Assembly (NCBI GenBank): GCA_946500425.1
Contig: CAMMVQ010000006.1
Coordinates: 1 to 52,701, forward strand
DNA: 52,701 nucleotides
DNA from: an uncultured Mollicutes bacterium
GTDB lineage: Bacteria; Bacillota_I; Bacilli_A; RF39; UBA660
Direction of reading: 5' to 3'
Shown: positions 1 through 9,129 of the stretch, piece by piece
Position numbering within the stretch: the first letter of the stretch is position 1
Layout: each line of letters begins with the position of its first letter
Notes under the pieces: model-generated
What the model saw: only the letters and a program-made list of their open reading frames with translations
What the model was told of the DNA's origin: nothing
The model's database searches: none
Position numbers and translations under genes: made by a program

Positions 1-146
1 AAATCTTTTTAGGATTTTTCAAAAAAATGTCTTGACTTCTTATAGTTAGTCACTTATAACATTATACCATAATTACCATAAAGACAAAACAATAAAGTAA
101 ACTTTAGCATGATACCATTAAGTTTTTACACACAAAAAAACCTGCG

Positions 147-629
147 TTAAATATCGCAAGGCTTCTTTTTACTTTTTTTATCATCAATTACCATGTAAAT
201 AACCATTAAAATAACTCCTAATGTTATTGCTACGTCCGCTAAATTAAACACCGGAAATGAATAACTAAAGAATTTTAAAGAAACGTAATCTATTACTACC
301 CCCCTTAGTATTCGGTCGGCAAGATTACCAAAAATCCCACCAAAAAGGAGCCCGAAAGAAAAATCTTTTATCAAGTTACTTTTTTCCTTTAAAACGTAAT
401 CTTTGTAAAACAAATAAAACAAAAAAACGGTTAGTAAAATAGAAATCATAATTATTAACGTTTTACTATCGTTAAACAGGCTGAATGCTACCCCGGTATT
501 TTCAGCGTAAGTTAACGAAAGAAAGCCAGGTATAACCGGAACATAATTTAAATTTTGAACCACTATTAGTTTTATTATTTGGTCTAACAAAAACACCACA
601 ACGCTTATTATTAATACTTTTTTCTTCAT
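147..629 (-). CDS. lspA: Signal peptidase II (lipoprotein signal peptidase)
   Basis: 160 aa, four TM helices; motifs GNLADRI and FPVFNLADVAI typical of LspA. Confidence 0.93.
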   Translation of the reverse strand: MKKKVLIISVVVFLLDQIIKLIVVQNLNYVPVIPGFLSLTYAENTGVAFSLFNDSKTLIIMISILLTVFLFYLFYKDYVLKEKSNLIKDFSFGLLFGGIFGNLADRILRGVVIDYVSLKFFSYSFPVFNLADVAITLGVILMVIYMVIDDKKSKKKPCDI

Positions 630-644
630 CTAATCACCCAGTTT

Positions 645-1619
645 TTAATACAAAAGTAAAACAAGTACGGCCGCTAAAAAGTTTTGAATGAAATGCATCG
701 ACATTGATACGAAAATATTTTTAGAATCAGCGTACGCTTTCGCTAAACACATTCCAAGCGCAGAATACTGAAAAACGTAAAGGAAATCAGCGTACGACGT
801 AAATTTATCGATTACGTGAAGACTGCCGAACAAAACGCCACTTATTACGACGAACAACGTTTTATTCGTAAATAACTTAGAAAGTGATAGTCTAAAAACA
901 CTTTCCTCAACAAACGGCGCATATATGGTTGATAAAACAAGCGTAGCAACCGGAATCTTCTTAAACATCGCGTTAATTAAAGCCTGATTGGTTGAAGTTT
1001 GTCCGTTATTTATAAAAACGATTGGTATGGCAACCACCAACATAACGCCAAGCATGATTAAGTATCTTTTTATGATAAATGGTAAATACACCTTAAAATT
1101 ACTAACAAAAATTTTAAAACTACGCCATAGTTCTTTATGGTATAAAAGTAAAACACTCAATAAAATAACCAGGTATAAAACGTAACTTGGAACCTTACTC
1201 ATAAAACTAAACCTAGGCAAAACAAAGGTTATGAAAATAAATGCCAAAACCGCTATAACGGCCTTTATAACCGTTGGGGCGTTTTGCTTTTCATCCTTCA
1301 TCAAAGGAAGCTTATTTGTTTTTTTATCTCCGATTGAAGAAAGAAAAACAAACCCAAATATTCCAGGGATAATTGGTTCTAAAAAAAGCCATATACTTGC
1401 TATAATAACTTTTATTTTGTTTTCTTTTAAATGATTTATATCCTTTTTGGACTCACCATACAAAACAAAGGCAAAACCAAGCCCAATTAAAAGCATGAAT
1501 ACACTTGCTAAAACCTCATCGTTAAACTTAGTGAAGAAAACGTAATAAACAAGCATAAAAACAACGTAAATAATTTCTAATAAACAAGCTAACTTTAAAT
1601 AGTTTCTTTTATCTTTCAT
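645..1619 (-). CDS. CPBP family intramembrane metalloprotease (CAAX protease/Abi-like)
   Basis: Multi-TM; EESVFR, FGSLH and SMSMHFIQN motifs. Confidence 0.8.
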   Translation of the reverse strand: MKDKRNYLKLACLLEIIYVVFMLVYYVFFTKFNDEVLASVFMLLIGLGFAFVLYGESKKDINHLKENKIKVIIASIWLFLEPIIPGIFGFVFLSSIGDKKTNKLPLMKDEKQNAPTVIKAVIAVLAFIFITFVLPRFSFMSKVPSYVLYLVILLSVLLLYHKELWRSFKIFVSNFKVYLPFIIKRYLIMLGVMLVVAIPIVFINNGQTSTNQALINAMFKKIPVATLVLSTIYAPFVEESVFRLSLSKLFTNKTLFVVISGVLFGSLHVIDKFTSYADFLYVFQYSALGMCLAKAYADSKNIFVSMSMHFIQNFLAAVLVLLLY

Positions 1620-1639
1620 GTTTCCTCCAGCACTATAAT

Positions 1640-2062
1640 CTAAAATAAATCATTAAAATCAATGTCACCTGAAACGGCCGGGCCAACGTAATTTATGTCC
1701 TTACTAAACGCTATAATGGCCGCAAAAACAGGATTTATAAGCCAAAGGCCAATACCAAAACCAACACTTTGTCCAAATGACTTAGCGATTTTAATACTAT
1801 AAGAAATAGTAAACAAAAGAAGCGCAATACTTCCTAATATTGGTACGGCACCGAGCAAGAAAAAGAAAATATAATACCATTTATAACCCGCAACTTCTAA
1901 CATTACAACCATGTTGTAAATTGGAATCAAAGCCGCCCATCCTGGTTTTCCAGCCTTTTCAAATAACCGCCAATTAACAATTATCAAAAATACGTATATT
2001 CCTAATAAAAACACTCCAAAAGTAGCCAACATGCCCATAAGCATTACAAATAATCCATCCAT
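1640..2062 (-). CDS. DUF5684-type small membrane protein
   Basis: FEKAGKPGWAALIPIYN motif followed by TM helices. Confidence 0.65.
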   Translation of the reverse strand: MDGLFVMLMGMLATFGVFLLGIYVFLIIVNWRLFEKAGKPGWAALIPIYNMVVMLEVAGYKWYYIFFFLLGAVPILGSIALLLFTISYSIKIAKSFGQSVGFGIGLWLINPVFAAIIAFSKDINYVGPAVSGDIDFNDLF

Positions 2063-2101
2063 AACACCATCTCCTTATCATAATATTAGTATAACACAGT
2101 T

Positions 2102-2335
2102 TTATAAATTTCTACTAACTAAAATAACGTCAGTACCAATTTTTTTAATCTGTTGCCAAGTTATGGCCACCTCGTCTTTACCACGTAACATACTCATAAG
2201 TCCCTTACGGTCATAAACAATCATCTTCATTATGTTACCAGTATTATTAGAAATTTCAACGTCGACTACATTTCCTATTTTTTCGCCACTTACAACGTCA
2301 ACTACGTCTTTATTTTGTAATTCAGATAAGCGCAT
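2102..2335 (-). CDS. YlmC/YmxH family sporulation protein (PRC-barrel)
   Basis: 77 aa, MRLSELQNKDVVDVVSGEKIGNVVDVEI pattern. Confidence 0.8.
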   Translation of the reverse strand: MRLSELQNKDVVDVVSGEKIGNVVDVEISNNTGNIMKMIVYDRKGLMSMLRGKDEVAITWQQIKKIGTDVILVSRNL

Positions 2336-2429
2336 AAGTAAATCACCAGTTAATTATATGTTTTTTATGAATAAAAAAGGACCTTTGCTAACATCACATA
2401 ACTAGAAAGTTATGAAAGGATGATACAAA

Positions 2430-3209
2430 ATAGCAAAACATAAAGTTGAAATAACCGGAATAAACACAAATGACATAAAAGTACTTTCCAAAGAAGAAAT
2501 GACGGAACTTTTTATCAGGTATAAAAATCATAATGACAATCACGCAAGAGAGCTAATTGCCGAAGGAAACCTAAAACTTGTACTGTCAATTTTAAGAAAA
2601 TACCAAAACAGAACCGATAACATGGACGATTTGTTTCAAATTGGGTGCGTTGGTTTGATGAAAGCGATAGATAACTTTGACTTGGCACATGAAGTTAAGT
2701 TTTCAACCTACGCGGTACCACTTATATTAGGTGAAATAAGGAGGTATTTAAGAGATAATAGTAACATTAGAATATCAAGGAGCATAAAGGATTTAGCTTA
2801 CAAAATACTAAAACTAAAAGAAGAATACTTCGTTGAAACCGGAAAAGAACTAACCAACAAAGAAGTAGCAGACAAATTAGAAGTAACCGAAATAGACGTA
2901 ATAATAGCACTTGATGCCATGCATGACCCAATAAGTATGTTTGAGCCCATTTATAATAATGGAGGTGACACCATCTACTTAGAAGACCAAATAGAGTCAA
3001 AAAATGAAAAAAGCACCAACTGGGACATAATGATTTCTTTAAATGGTGCGATTAACGAATTAAAGGAAAAGGAAAAGCAAATCATAACCGAAAGATTTTT
3101 AATTGGAAAAACCCAAATGGAAATAGCAGAAGAAATAGGAATTAGTCAAGCACAGGTATCAAGGTTAGAAAAAGGCGGAATAGAAAATATAAAAAGAAAA
3201 ATAATGTAA
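2430..3209 (+). CDS. sigG: RNA polymerase sporulation sigma factor SigG; apparent ATA start at 2430, ORF track starts at internal ATG 2499
   Basis: High similarity to SigG as remembered (VKFSTYAVPLILGEIRRYLRDN, EPIYNNGGDTIYLEDQI, MEIAEEIGISQAQVSRLEK). Upstream in-frame codons encode AKHKVEITGINTNDIKVLSKEE, matching the SigG N terminus; AAGGA lies 9 nt before ATA. Confidence 0.9.
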   Translation: MAKHKVEITGINTNDIKVLSKEEMTELFIRYKNHNDNHARELIAEGNLKLVLSILRKYQNRTDNMDDLFQIGCVGLMKAIDNFDLAHEVKFSTYAVPLILGEIRRYLRDNSNIRISRSIKDLAYKILKLKEEYFVETGKELTNKEVADKLEVTEIDVIIALDAMHDPISMFEPIYNNGGDTIYLEDQIESKNEKSTNWDIMISLNGAINELKEKEKQIITERFLIGKTQMEIAEEIGISQAQVSRLEKGGIENIKRKIM

Positions 3210-3216
3210 AAAGAAA

Positions 3217-3240
3217 AGAACCAAAAATGGTTCTTTTTTT
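3217..3240 (+). terminator. Rho-independent terminator after sigG
   Basis: AGAACC-aaaaat-GGTTCT followed by a T run. Confidence 0.8.
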
Positions 3241-3368
3241 AGTGGTATAAAGGAGTAAGTAGTGTTTTTTGAGTGTATAAGTAGTAGTTAGAAGTACCAC
3301 TATTCCTAACTACATTTTAATTATATAAGTTAAATATTAAATTTCCATGTCAAAATTATTAAAATTTA

Positions 3369-4658
3369 TTAAAATGATGCAACTGGTAACCAAAAAATTA
3401 TACTTAAACCCCCAATCTGATTATTTTCAGCATAGATTCTTCCTTGATGAGCACTAATTATCTGCTTACATATCGAAAGTCCCAATCCAGAAATCTTCCT
3501 TGAAGGATCAGTTGTATATAAAGGTTCAAAGATTCTTTTTAAATCCTTTTCGTTAGCAATACCCCCACCGTTATCAGCGATTTCTATTTTTACCATTCCG
3601 GCCTTAAAAACAGCACTTACGTTAATTACTCCCGGATGTCCCTTAAAGTGGGTAACACTGTTAGTTATAACGTTACTAAATACCCTTTTAATTTTTACTA
3701 AATCAACGTTAATTTGCTTACTATCACAATTACTTTTAACGATTAAATTTATCTTTTTATCCTTTAATTCATCCTGATAATCATCATTTATCATCTTAAA
3801 TAAAGCTTCTATTGATATTCTTTCGTGTTTTAGTGTCTCTTTTATATTACAGCTTTGATAATCATCAAACTCCTCTAAAATACCCTTCATCATTAAAGCC
3901 TTATCATATATTTTATTTATGTAACTTTCTTTTTTTTCATTTGATAAATTACTGGTTTTAAGTCTTGAAGCGTACCCTATTACCGATGTTAAAGGAGTTT
4001 TTATATCATGAGAAATAGAGGCTATTATCTGGTTTTGACTTTCTTTTTCTAATTCAAGCGCATCAACCAAATCAACGAAAGTATTTTGTATTTGTTGCAT
4101 TTGTTTAGGCATCTTCCTTTTAAAAGGCCTTTTTCCAAAACGGTAATTATTAATATCCTTAGTTATCGTGTCAATCGGATCAATTATTTTTCTTGAGCTT
4201 ACAAAAAACAAAATTATAACTAAAGAAGATACCAAGATTATTTCGTAAAAAATAAAGTTTTTAATCCTGCTACTTCCTGGCGTCATCTCAAACTTAGAGT
4301 AGATAAGTTCATAGTTTTCGTCTTCTATTTCAACGACGGTAGTGGAAGAAAAAAGCTTAGAATTATCATTACTATTTGAATAAATAACATCCCCGTCCAA
4401 GCTTCTTAAAGTAATGTTACCACCATTGTTTTTAACGTATAAACTCATTAATTCAGTTGCTTCCTCAAGTCCTTTACCTTCTACGCTACTAGCAATAACG
4501 TAAAGACTCTCACGGTTCATTTCTTTAGCTTCTGAAAAATCCGCGGTCATTTTATCTGATAGATAAAAACTATAGTACGAAAAAAGAAGTCCGGAATTAA
4601 CCGCTAAAAGGATTACAACAAAAATAAAGATAATGGTCTTGCTAGAGAGTTTTTTCAT
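3369..4658 (-). CDS. Sensor histidine kinase
   Basis: SISHDIKTPLTSVIGY H-box, DNGGG and GLGLSICKQII ATPase motifs, N-terminal TM. Confidence 0.92.
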   Translation of the reverse strand: MKKLSSKTIIFIFVVILLAVNSGLLFSYYSFYLSDKMTADFSEAKEMNRESLYVIASSVEGKGLEEATELMSLYVKNNGGNITLRSLDGDVIYSNSNDNSKLFSSTTVVEIEDENYELIYSKFEMTPGSSRIKNFIFYEIILVSSLVIILFFVSSRKIIDPIDTITKDINNYRFGKRPFKRKMPKQMQQIQNTFVDLVDALELEKESQNQIIASISHDIKTPLTSVIGYASRLKTSNLSNEKKESYINKIYDKALMMKGILEEFDDYQSCNIKETLKHERISIEALFKMINDDYQDELKDKKINLIVKSNCDSKQINVDLVKIKRVFSNVITNSVTHFKGHPGVINVSAVFKAGMVKIEIADNGGGIANEKDLKRIFEPLYTTDPSRKISGLGLSICKQIISAHQGRIYAENNQIGGLSIIFWLPVASF

Positions 4659-5335
4659 TTTAGCACCTTAACAAATTTATATCCCATACCCCAAATGGTC
4701 TTAATGTATTTTTCATCTGGATCAAGTTTGTTTCTTAAACTCTTTATATTGACCGCAACCGTACCAATATCACCATAGTTATTTTTCCAAACACTTTGGT
4801 ATATTTGATCCTTTGATAAAACTATTCCGGCGTTTTCCATCAAGTAACTTAAAAGTTCAAACTCCTTGGTTGATAACGTAACGGATTCATTATTTTTATA
4901 AACTTCAAAGCTTTCTTTATTTATTTTTATTTCCCCTATTTCTATTACGTTACTACTCTTTTTATGGTCGGTTCTCTCCTCCCTTCTTAAGTGTGCTTTT
5001 ACGCGTGCAACTAACTCTTCGTTAATGAATGGTTTTGTTATGTAATCATCCGCACCAACTTCAAAGCCAATAAGCTTATCAACTAACTGTGTTTTAGCGG
5101 TTACAAATATAATCGGACATGACGTCAAGCTCCTTATTATCGCACACACTTCGGTTCCAGAAGTGTCGGGCATCATGATATCAAGTAATATCAAATCAAA
5201 GTTTTCGGACTTAACAAAAGAAATCGCTTCATTTCCACTATTAGCTATCTTTGTTTCGTATCCTTCATCTTCTAAAATGTCAGAAATAAGTTCAGCTATA
5301 TCAATTTCATCATCAACAATTAAAATTTTTTCCAT
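4655..5335 (-). CDS. OmpR/PhoB-family response regulator
   Basis: Receiver domain (ILIVDDEIDI, DLILLDIMMPD, FVTAK) plus winged-helix C terminus; ORF overlaps kinase start. Confidence 0.93.
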   Translation of the reverse strand: MEKILIVDDEIDIAELISDILEDEGYETKIANSGNEAISFVKSENFDLILLDIMMPDTSGTEVCAIIRSLTSCPIIFVTAKTQLVDKLIGFEVGADDYITKPFINEELVARVKAHLRREERTDHKKSSNVIEIGEIKINKESFEVYKNNESVTLSTKEFELLSYLMENAGIVLSKDQIYQSVWKNNYGDIGTVAVNIKSLRNKLDPDEKYIKTIWGMGYKFVKVLK

Positions 5336-5422
5336 ACTTAAGACCACCTTCACTTAACTTATTATACCATTTAAACATTTGTATGATAATTAAAAATTAT
5401 TAAAAACACCACCAAAGGTGTT

Positions 5423-6106
5423 TTAATAATTTATGTTTTCATTTTCAAACGTCTTATCATCAATTAAAAGTTCATGAATTTCTTCTTCTGGATTGTTCAA
5501 ATAGACGTCTTCTATCCTTTCAATCATACATTTTTGGGCCATGATAATGGAGTTTACTTTTTTGGTTGCTAAGTCAAGATCATCATTTACTACCACGTAA
5601 TTATACTTAGATATTTCGTTTATTTCTTTATAAGCCTTCTTAAAGCGTTCAATTATTTTATCATGCGTTTCCGTACCCCTTTTCTTAAGCCTTATGATTA
5701 AATCCCTCATCGTAGGAGGCATGATAAAAATGAATATTGCTTCCTTAATCGTACGTTTTATTTTTAACGCTCCTTGAACTTCTATTACCAAGATAACGTC
5801 AATACCATTATTTAAGTATTCATTAATTTTATCTCTAGGTGTTCCGTAATAATCATTATTATATAAGGCGTACTCTAAAAACCTATTTTCCTTTATCCGC
5901 TTTTCAAACTCTTCTTTGTTTATAAAAAAATAATTTATGCCGTTTTCCTCGCCTTTTCTGGGTTTTCTTGTCGTACAAGAAATAGATACCCAAAAATTAT
6001 TATTATACTCTTTTAGTCTTTCACAAATTGAATCTTTCCCAGAACCAGATGGTCCAGACAAAACGATTAAACTTCCCTTGGTATTTGTTTTTAATATATT
6101 ACTCAC
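5423..6106 (-). CDS. gmk: Guanylate kinase
   Basis: LSGPSGSGKDSI P-loop, SCTTRKPRKGEENGINYFF. Confidence 0.93.
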   Translation of the reverse strand: MSNILKTNTKGSLIVLSGPSGSGKDSICERLKEYNNNFWVSISCTTRKPRKGEENGINYFFINKEEFEKRIKENRFLEYALYNNDYYGTPRDKINEYLNNGIDVILVIEVQGALKIKRTIKEAIFIFIMPPTMRDLIIRLKKRGTETHDKIIERFKKAYKEINEISKYNYVVVNDDLDLATKKVNSIIMAQKCMIERIEDVYLNNPEEEIHELLIDDKTFENENINY

Positions 6107-6144
6107 GGTCGTTCCTCCTTAACAAAAAAAGACCATTTTTGGCC

Positions 6145-6339
6145 TTATTGACATTTTCCTTCTCCGGGATTAGCACCTTTTTTATAAGTTTCACCAACTA
6201 ACTCACAAGATGTTTTAGTAATAGAATCCTTTAAGTATCCTCCAAACACCTTTATTAAACTAACCGCTATAACGGTTACTAATGCTATTATCAAAACGTA
6301 CTCAACTAAAGCTTGACCACTCTTACCTATGTTTTTCAT
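6145..6339 (-). CDS. Flp/class III-pilin-like small protein
   Basis: 64 aa; GQALVEYVLIIALVTVIAVSLIKVFG pilin-like helix. Confidence 0.6.
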   Translation of the reverse strand: MKNIGKSGQALVEYVLIIALVTVIAVSLIKVFGGYLKDSITKTSCELVGETYKKGANPGEGKCQ

Positions 6340-6456
6340 AATCTCACACCCTTATTTTATACTAATTATAGTTTACCATTTCAATCATTCGTTGTCAATG
6401 TCATTTATTTAAAATAGTATCATATTTACTTACATTTTAATTACTTTTATGATATT

Positions 6457-6750
6457 ATGAAATTGGTGATTATAATGTTAAAATTTAGTGGTTTTGATAT
6501 AGAAGTTGCTGATAACTTCGTTAAAAGATTCAAAGGATTAATGTTTAAAAAGAATGTTACTCACGGACTTTTATTTAAAAATTGCCGTTCGATTCATACC
6601 TTTTTCATGAAAGAGCCAATCGACGTTGTTGCGACTGATAAAAATGATAATATAATTAAAGCGTATAAAAGCGTCAACCCATGGAAAATATTAATTGCTC
6701 CGAAACCTACCAAAAACATATATGAATTACCAAAAAACACTTTAAAGTAG
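6457..6750 (+). CDS. DUF192 family protein
   Basis: ADNFVKRFKGLMFKK, CRSIHTFFMKEPIDVVATDKN. Confidence 0.75.
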   Translation: MKLVIIMLKFSGFDIEVADNFVKRFKGLMFKKNVTHGLLFKNCRSIHTFFMKEPIDVVATDKNDNIIKAYKSVNPWKILIAPKPTKNIYELPKNTLK

Positions 6751-6829
6751 TGTTTTTTATTATGCTTTAATTCTCTAATAATAAAGATTAAATTATTTTA
6801 TGTTAATGTGTTTTTGTATTATCAAATCA

Positions 6830-7120
6830 TCATATATTAATTTGATTAATTAATAATATATCCTTATTCTTTTTTTGAATAGCGTTAAATAGTCTTTGGG
6901 GATTTTTTAAAGGCGCATACATAATAACAAACGGTTTCTTAGGAATAATCATGTCTAGATTTTTTTGAAAAAGGATAAAATCAATCTTATTACAATCATA
7001 TTTTAAAGTCATAACATTACTAAAATCTAACATACCATTCTCCTCAGCCGTTAAAGCACCTTCTTTACACGTTTTCTTTTCTTTCCAATACGTCCCAATA
7101 AAAATAAACAAAAATGCCAA
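6830..7120 (-). pseudogene. 3' part of a possibly frameshifted membrane-protein gene
   Basis: Opens at TTG inside 7051..7257 in another frame with no SD of its own; TM-like sequence continues across the frame change. Confidence 0.45.
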
Positions 7121-7257
7121 AGGAACAAAAAGAAAACACCCAAAATCTCTGATGGTATTTTAATGTTTTTTTCGTAATCAGCCACCGACAAATTTAAACC
7201 AATAATTATACAAATACTAAAAAAAGTTAAAAATATAATTAAGAAAAGGAATATCAC
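7051..7257 (-). pseudogene. 5' part of the same possibly frameshifted gene
   Basis: Two-TM N terminus (MIFLFLIIFLTFFSICIIIGL...EILGVFFLFLWHFCLFLLG); overlaps 6830..7120 in a different frame. Confidence 0.45.
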
Positions 7258-7541
7258 GTAAAATACTTATCCTTTAACCTTTTTATCAGGATGTTTTTTA
7301 ATTCTTTTTTCATCAAAAAAGCTTCGTTAATTTGGTTATAAATCTTAAAAAAAACTACCCGTAATATTATAATTGAACTTCATGATAACACTCCCACTTT
7401 ACATTTCATACAAAAAGTATAACATAAAAAGTCATTTTAAATTAAAAAAATAGATTTTTATTTAATTCACTTTTTCTTAAAACAATAATACAGTTTAAGT
7501 TTCGTTTGCAACATAAAATAAAACGAACTGGAGGTGAAAAA

Positions 7542-8294
7542 ATGAACGCTAACAACAAAAAAGATAACTCATGTTTATGCCGCGTGATAAATTGTCTTTC
7601 TGATAAATCAAAGTGCCCTATCTGTCCTACTGGTCCGACCGGTCCTCAAGGTGTAACTGGTCCTACTGGTGCTACAGGGGCTACTGGTCCTCAAGGTGTA
7701 ACTGGTCCTACTGGCGCCACAGGGGCTACTGGTCCTCAAGGTGTAACTGGTCCTACTGGCGCTACAGGGGCTACCGGACCGGCAGGATCATCAAATCCTG
7801 CGTCATGTTCATGTGTTACTCAGATGAGAAACATAATAGAGCAAATAATCGCGCTATATCCAAACGATAATTTAATCGTTGCAATGGAAAGCGGTGATAA
7901 CGCTAGTGGAAGACCAGGGGCATTACTACCCGGACCGAACAGTAATCCTGATGCCGGATTATTTCAATTAGTCAATAATCAAGGTGCACCAGAAGAAGCA
8001 CTATCCATTTGCAGAATAGTTTCAATCGCAATTACAAGTAGTACGTATAACGATGCAATTACCTACTTACCAGCACCAATTCCTAATCCAACCGGCTGTG
8101 ATGCAAATTGTGAAGCCGCAGTAAGGAGTTATGTTCCGGTTGGAACAACTAGCGTAAGTATTAAAGCCGGCGGACAAACCGTTGCTCAAGGAACCGTCCT
8201 TAAAAACGAATACGGTATTTTAGTCATAACCGGAAACAACAATAGTAATCCTACCTTTGTTTCAACATGTAAAGCCGAAATAATAAACAAATAG
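7542..8294 (+). CDS. Collagen-like (GXX triplet) BclA-type spore-surface/exosporium protein
   Basis: SD ggaggtg before ATG 7542; [22 protein letters not shown] repeats followed by a globular C-terminal domain. Confidence 0.85.
   Translation: MNANNKKDNSCLCRVINCLSDKSKCPICPTGPTGPQGVTGPTGATGATGPQGVTGPTGATGATGPQGVTGPTGATGATGPAGSSNPASCSCVTQMRNIIEQIIALYPNDNLIVAMESGDNASGRPGALLPGPNSNPDAGLFQLVNNQGAPEEALSICRIVSIAITSSTYNDAITYLPAPIPNPTGCDANCEAAVRSYVPVGTTSVSIKAGGQTVAQGTVLKNEYGILVITGNNNSNPTFVSTCKAEIINK
7641..7775 (+). repeat. Three tandem 45-bp units (collagen-like coding repeat)
   Basis: Units start at 7641, 7686, 7731 with GGTCCTCAAGGTGTAACTGGTCCTACTGG. Confidence 0.9.
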
Positions 8295-8296
8295 AA

Positions 8297-8332
8297 AAAA
8301 CATTTAGCTTTTAATTAAGCTAAATGTTTTTA
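8297..8332. terminator. Bidirectional terminator hairpin between collagen-like gene and sortase
   Basis: ACATTTAGCTTTTAATTAAGCTAAATGT flanked by A and T runs. Confidence 0.75.
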
Positions 8333-8953
8333 TTTTGATATTGCTTTAACGTAATATCTTTCTTTACCGCCCTTAGTACAAGTAACAAGTGTAACTATTC
8401 TATCCGTATCATTATCAGGTTGTGCTAAATAACTTGGGTCATCAGAACTCGTAACACCATACTCGTAAACGTAATAGTCTACCGACCGACCGGCAAGATC
8501 AGTTATGGTAACGATGTCATTCTCTACCAATCTATTTATTTTTATAAAGAAGTTGCCCTTCATAAAATTATGACCCCCAATCGCAACGTTTCCCGGAGTA
8601 TTTAAATCAGGGCCAGAAATCTTAACGGCAGATGTGTTATATGCGTTTTTAGTATTTTCTTTTAAAATTGGTTGATATATGTTTATCTTTTTAATTCTTA
8701 TTTTACCTATAACGGTATAATTTATTCCGTTATAGGTAGCTTGAACCTCTGTTACTGGTTCCTCTTCTTTTTTGTTTTCTTCAATTTGTTCGTCAACCTG
8801 TTTTATTATCTCAGAAGAAAGTTCTTCTCTTTTTCTTTCTCTAAAATCACTATATATGTACATAAAAACAAAAATGTATAGTAAAATAACAAGTAAAACG
8901 ATTATAACGTTAAACACCTTAACTTTGTTTATTCTATCAATTAACTTTTTCAT
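8330..8953 (-). CDS. Sortase (class D-like)
   Basis: N-terminal TM, GHNFMKGNFF and TLVTCT catalytic Cys motif. Confidence 0.85.
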   Translation of the reverse strand: MKKLIDRINKVKVFNVIIVLLVILLYIFVFMYIYSDFRERKREELSSEIIKQVDEQIEENKKEEEPVTEVQATYNGINYTVIGKIRIKKINIYQPILKENTKNAYNTSAVKISGPDLNTPGNVAIGGHNFMKGNFFIKINRLVENDIVTITDLAGRSVDYYVYEYGVTSSDDPSYLAQPDNDTDRIVTLVTCTKGGKERYYVKAISK

Positions 8954-8963
8954 ATTATCACCT

Positions 8964-9129
8964 ATACCTTAATAAATGGTTTTAAAACATCATATCCGAA
9001 GAAATAAACAACAAGTCCTAAGACTACTAAAATAACCAAAGAAACATAAATTACCATCATAAATTTATCCTTTGTTTTTTTAGTAACATTTTTATCTTCA
9101 GAAACATCTATCATTTGAGAATCATTCAT
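8964..9129 (-). CDS. Small single-TM protein between WG-repeat gene and sortase (not in ORF track)
   Basis: Hand-read ORF MNDSQMIDVSEDKNVTKKTKDKFMMVIYVSLVILVVLGLVVYFFGYDVLKPFIKV; start overlaps the end of 9122..11014. Confidence 0.6.

Noticed and set aside
7641-7775. Tandem repeats considered as a CRISPR array
   Set aside because: Repeats are contiguous with no unique spacers and encode GXX triplets
7613-7870. 85-aa ORF with [11 protein letters not shown] repeats
   Set aside because: Out-of-frame reading of the collagen-like tandem repeats
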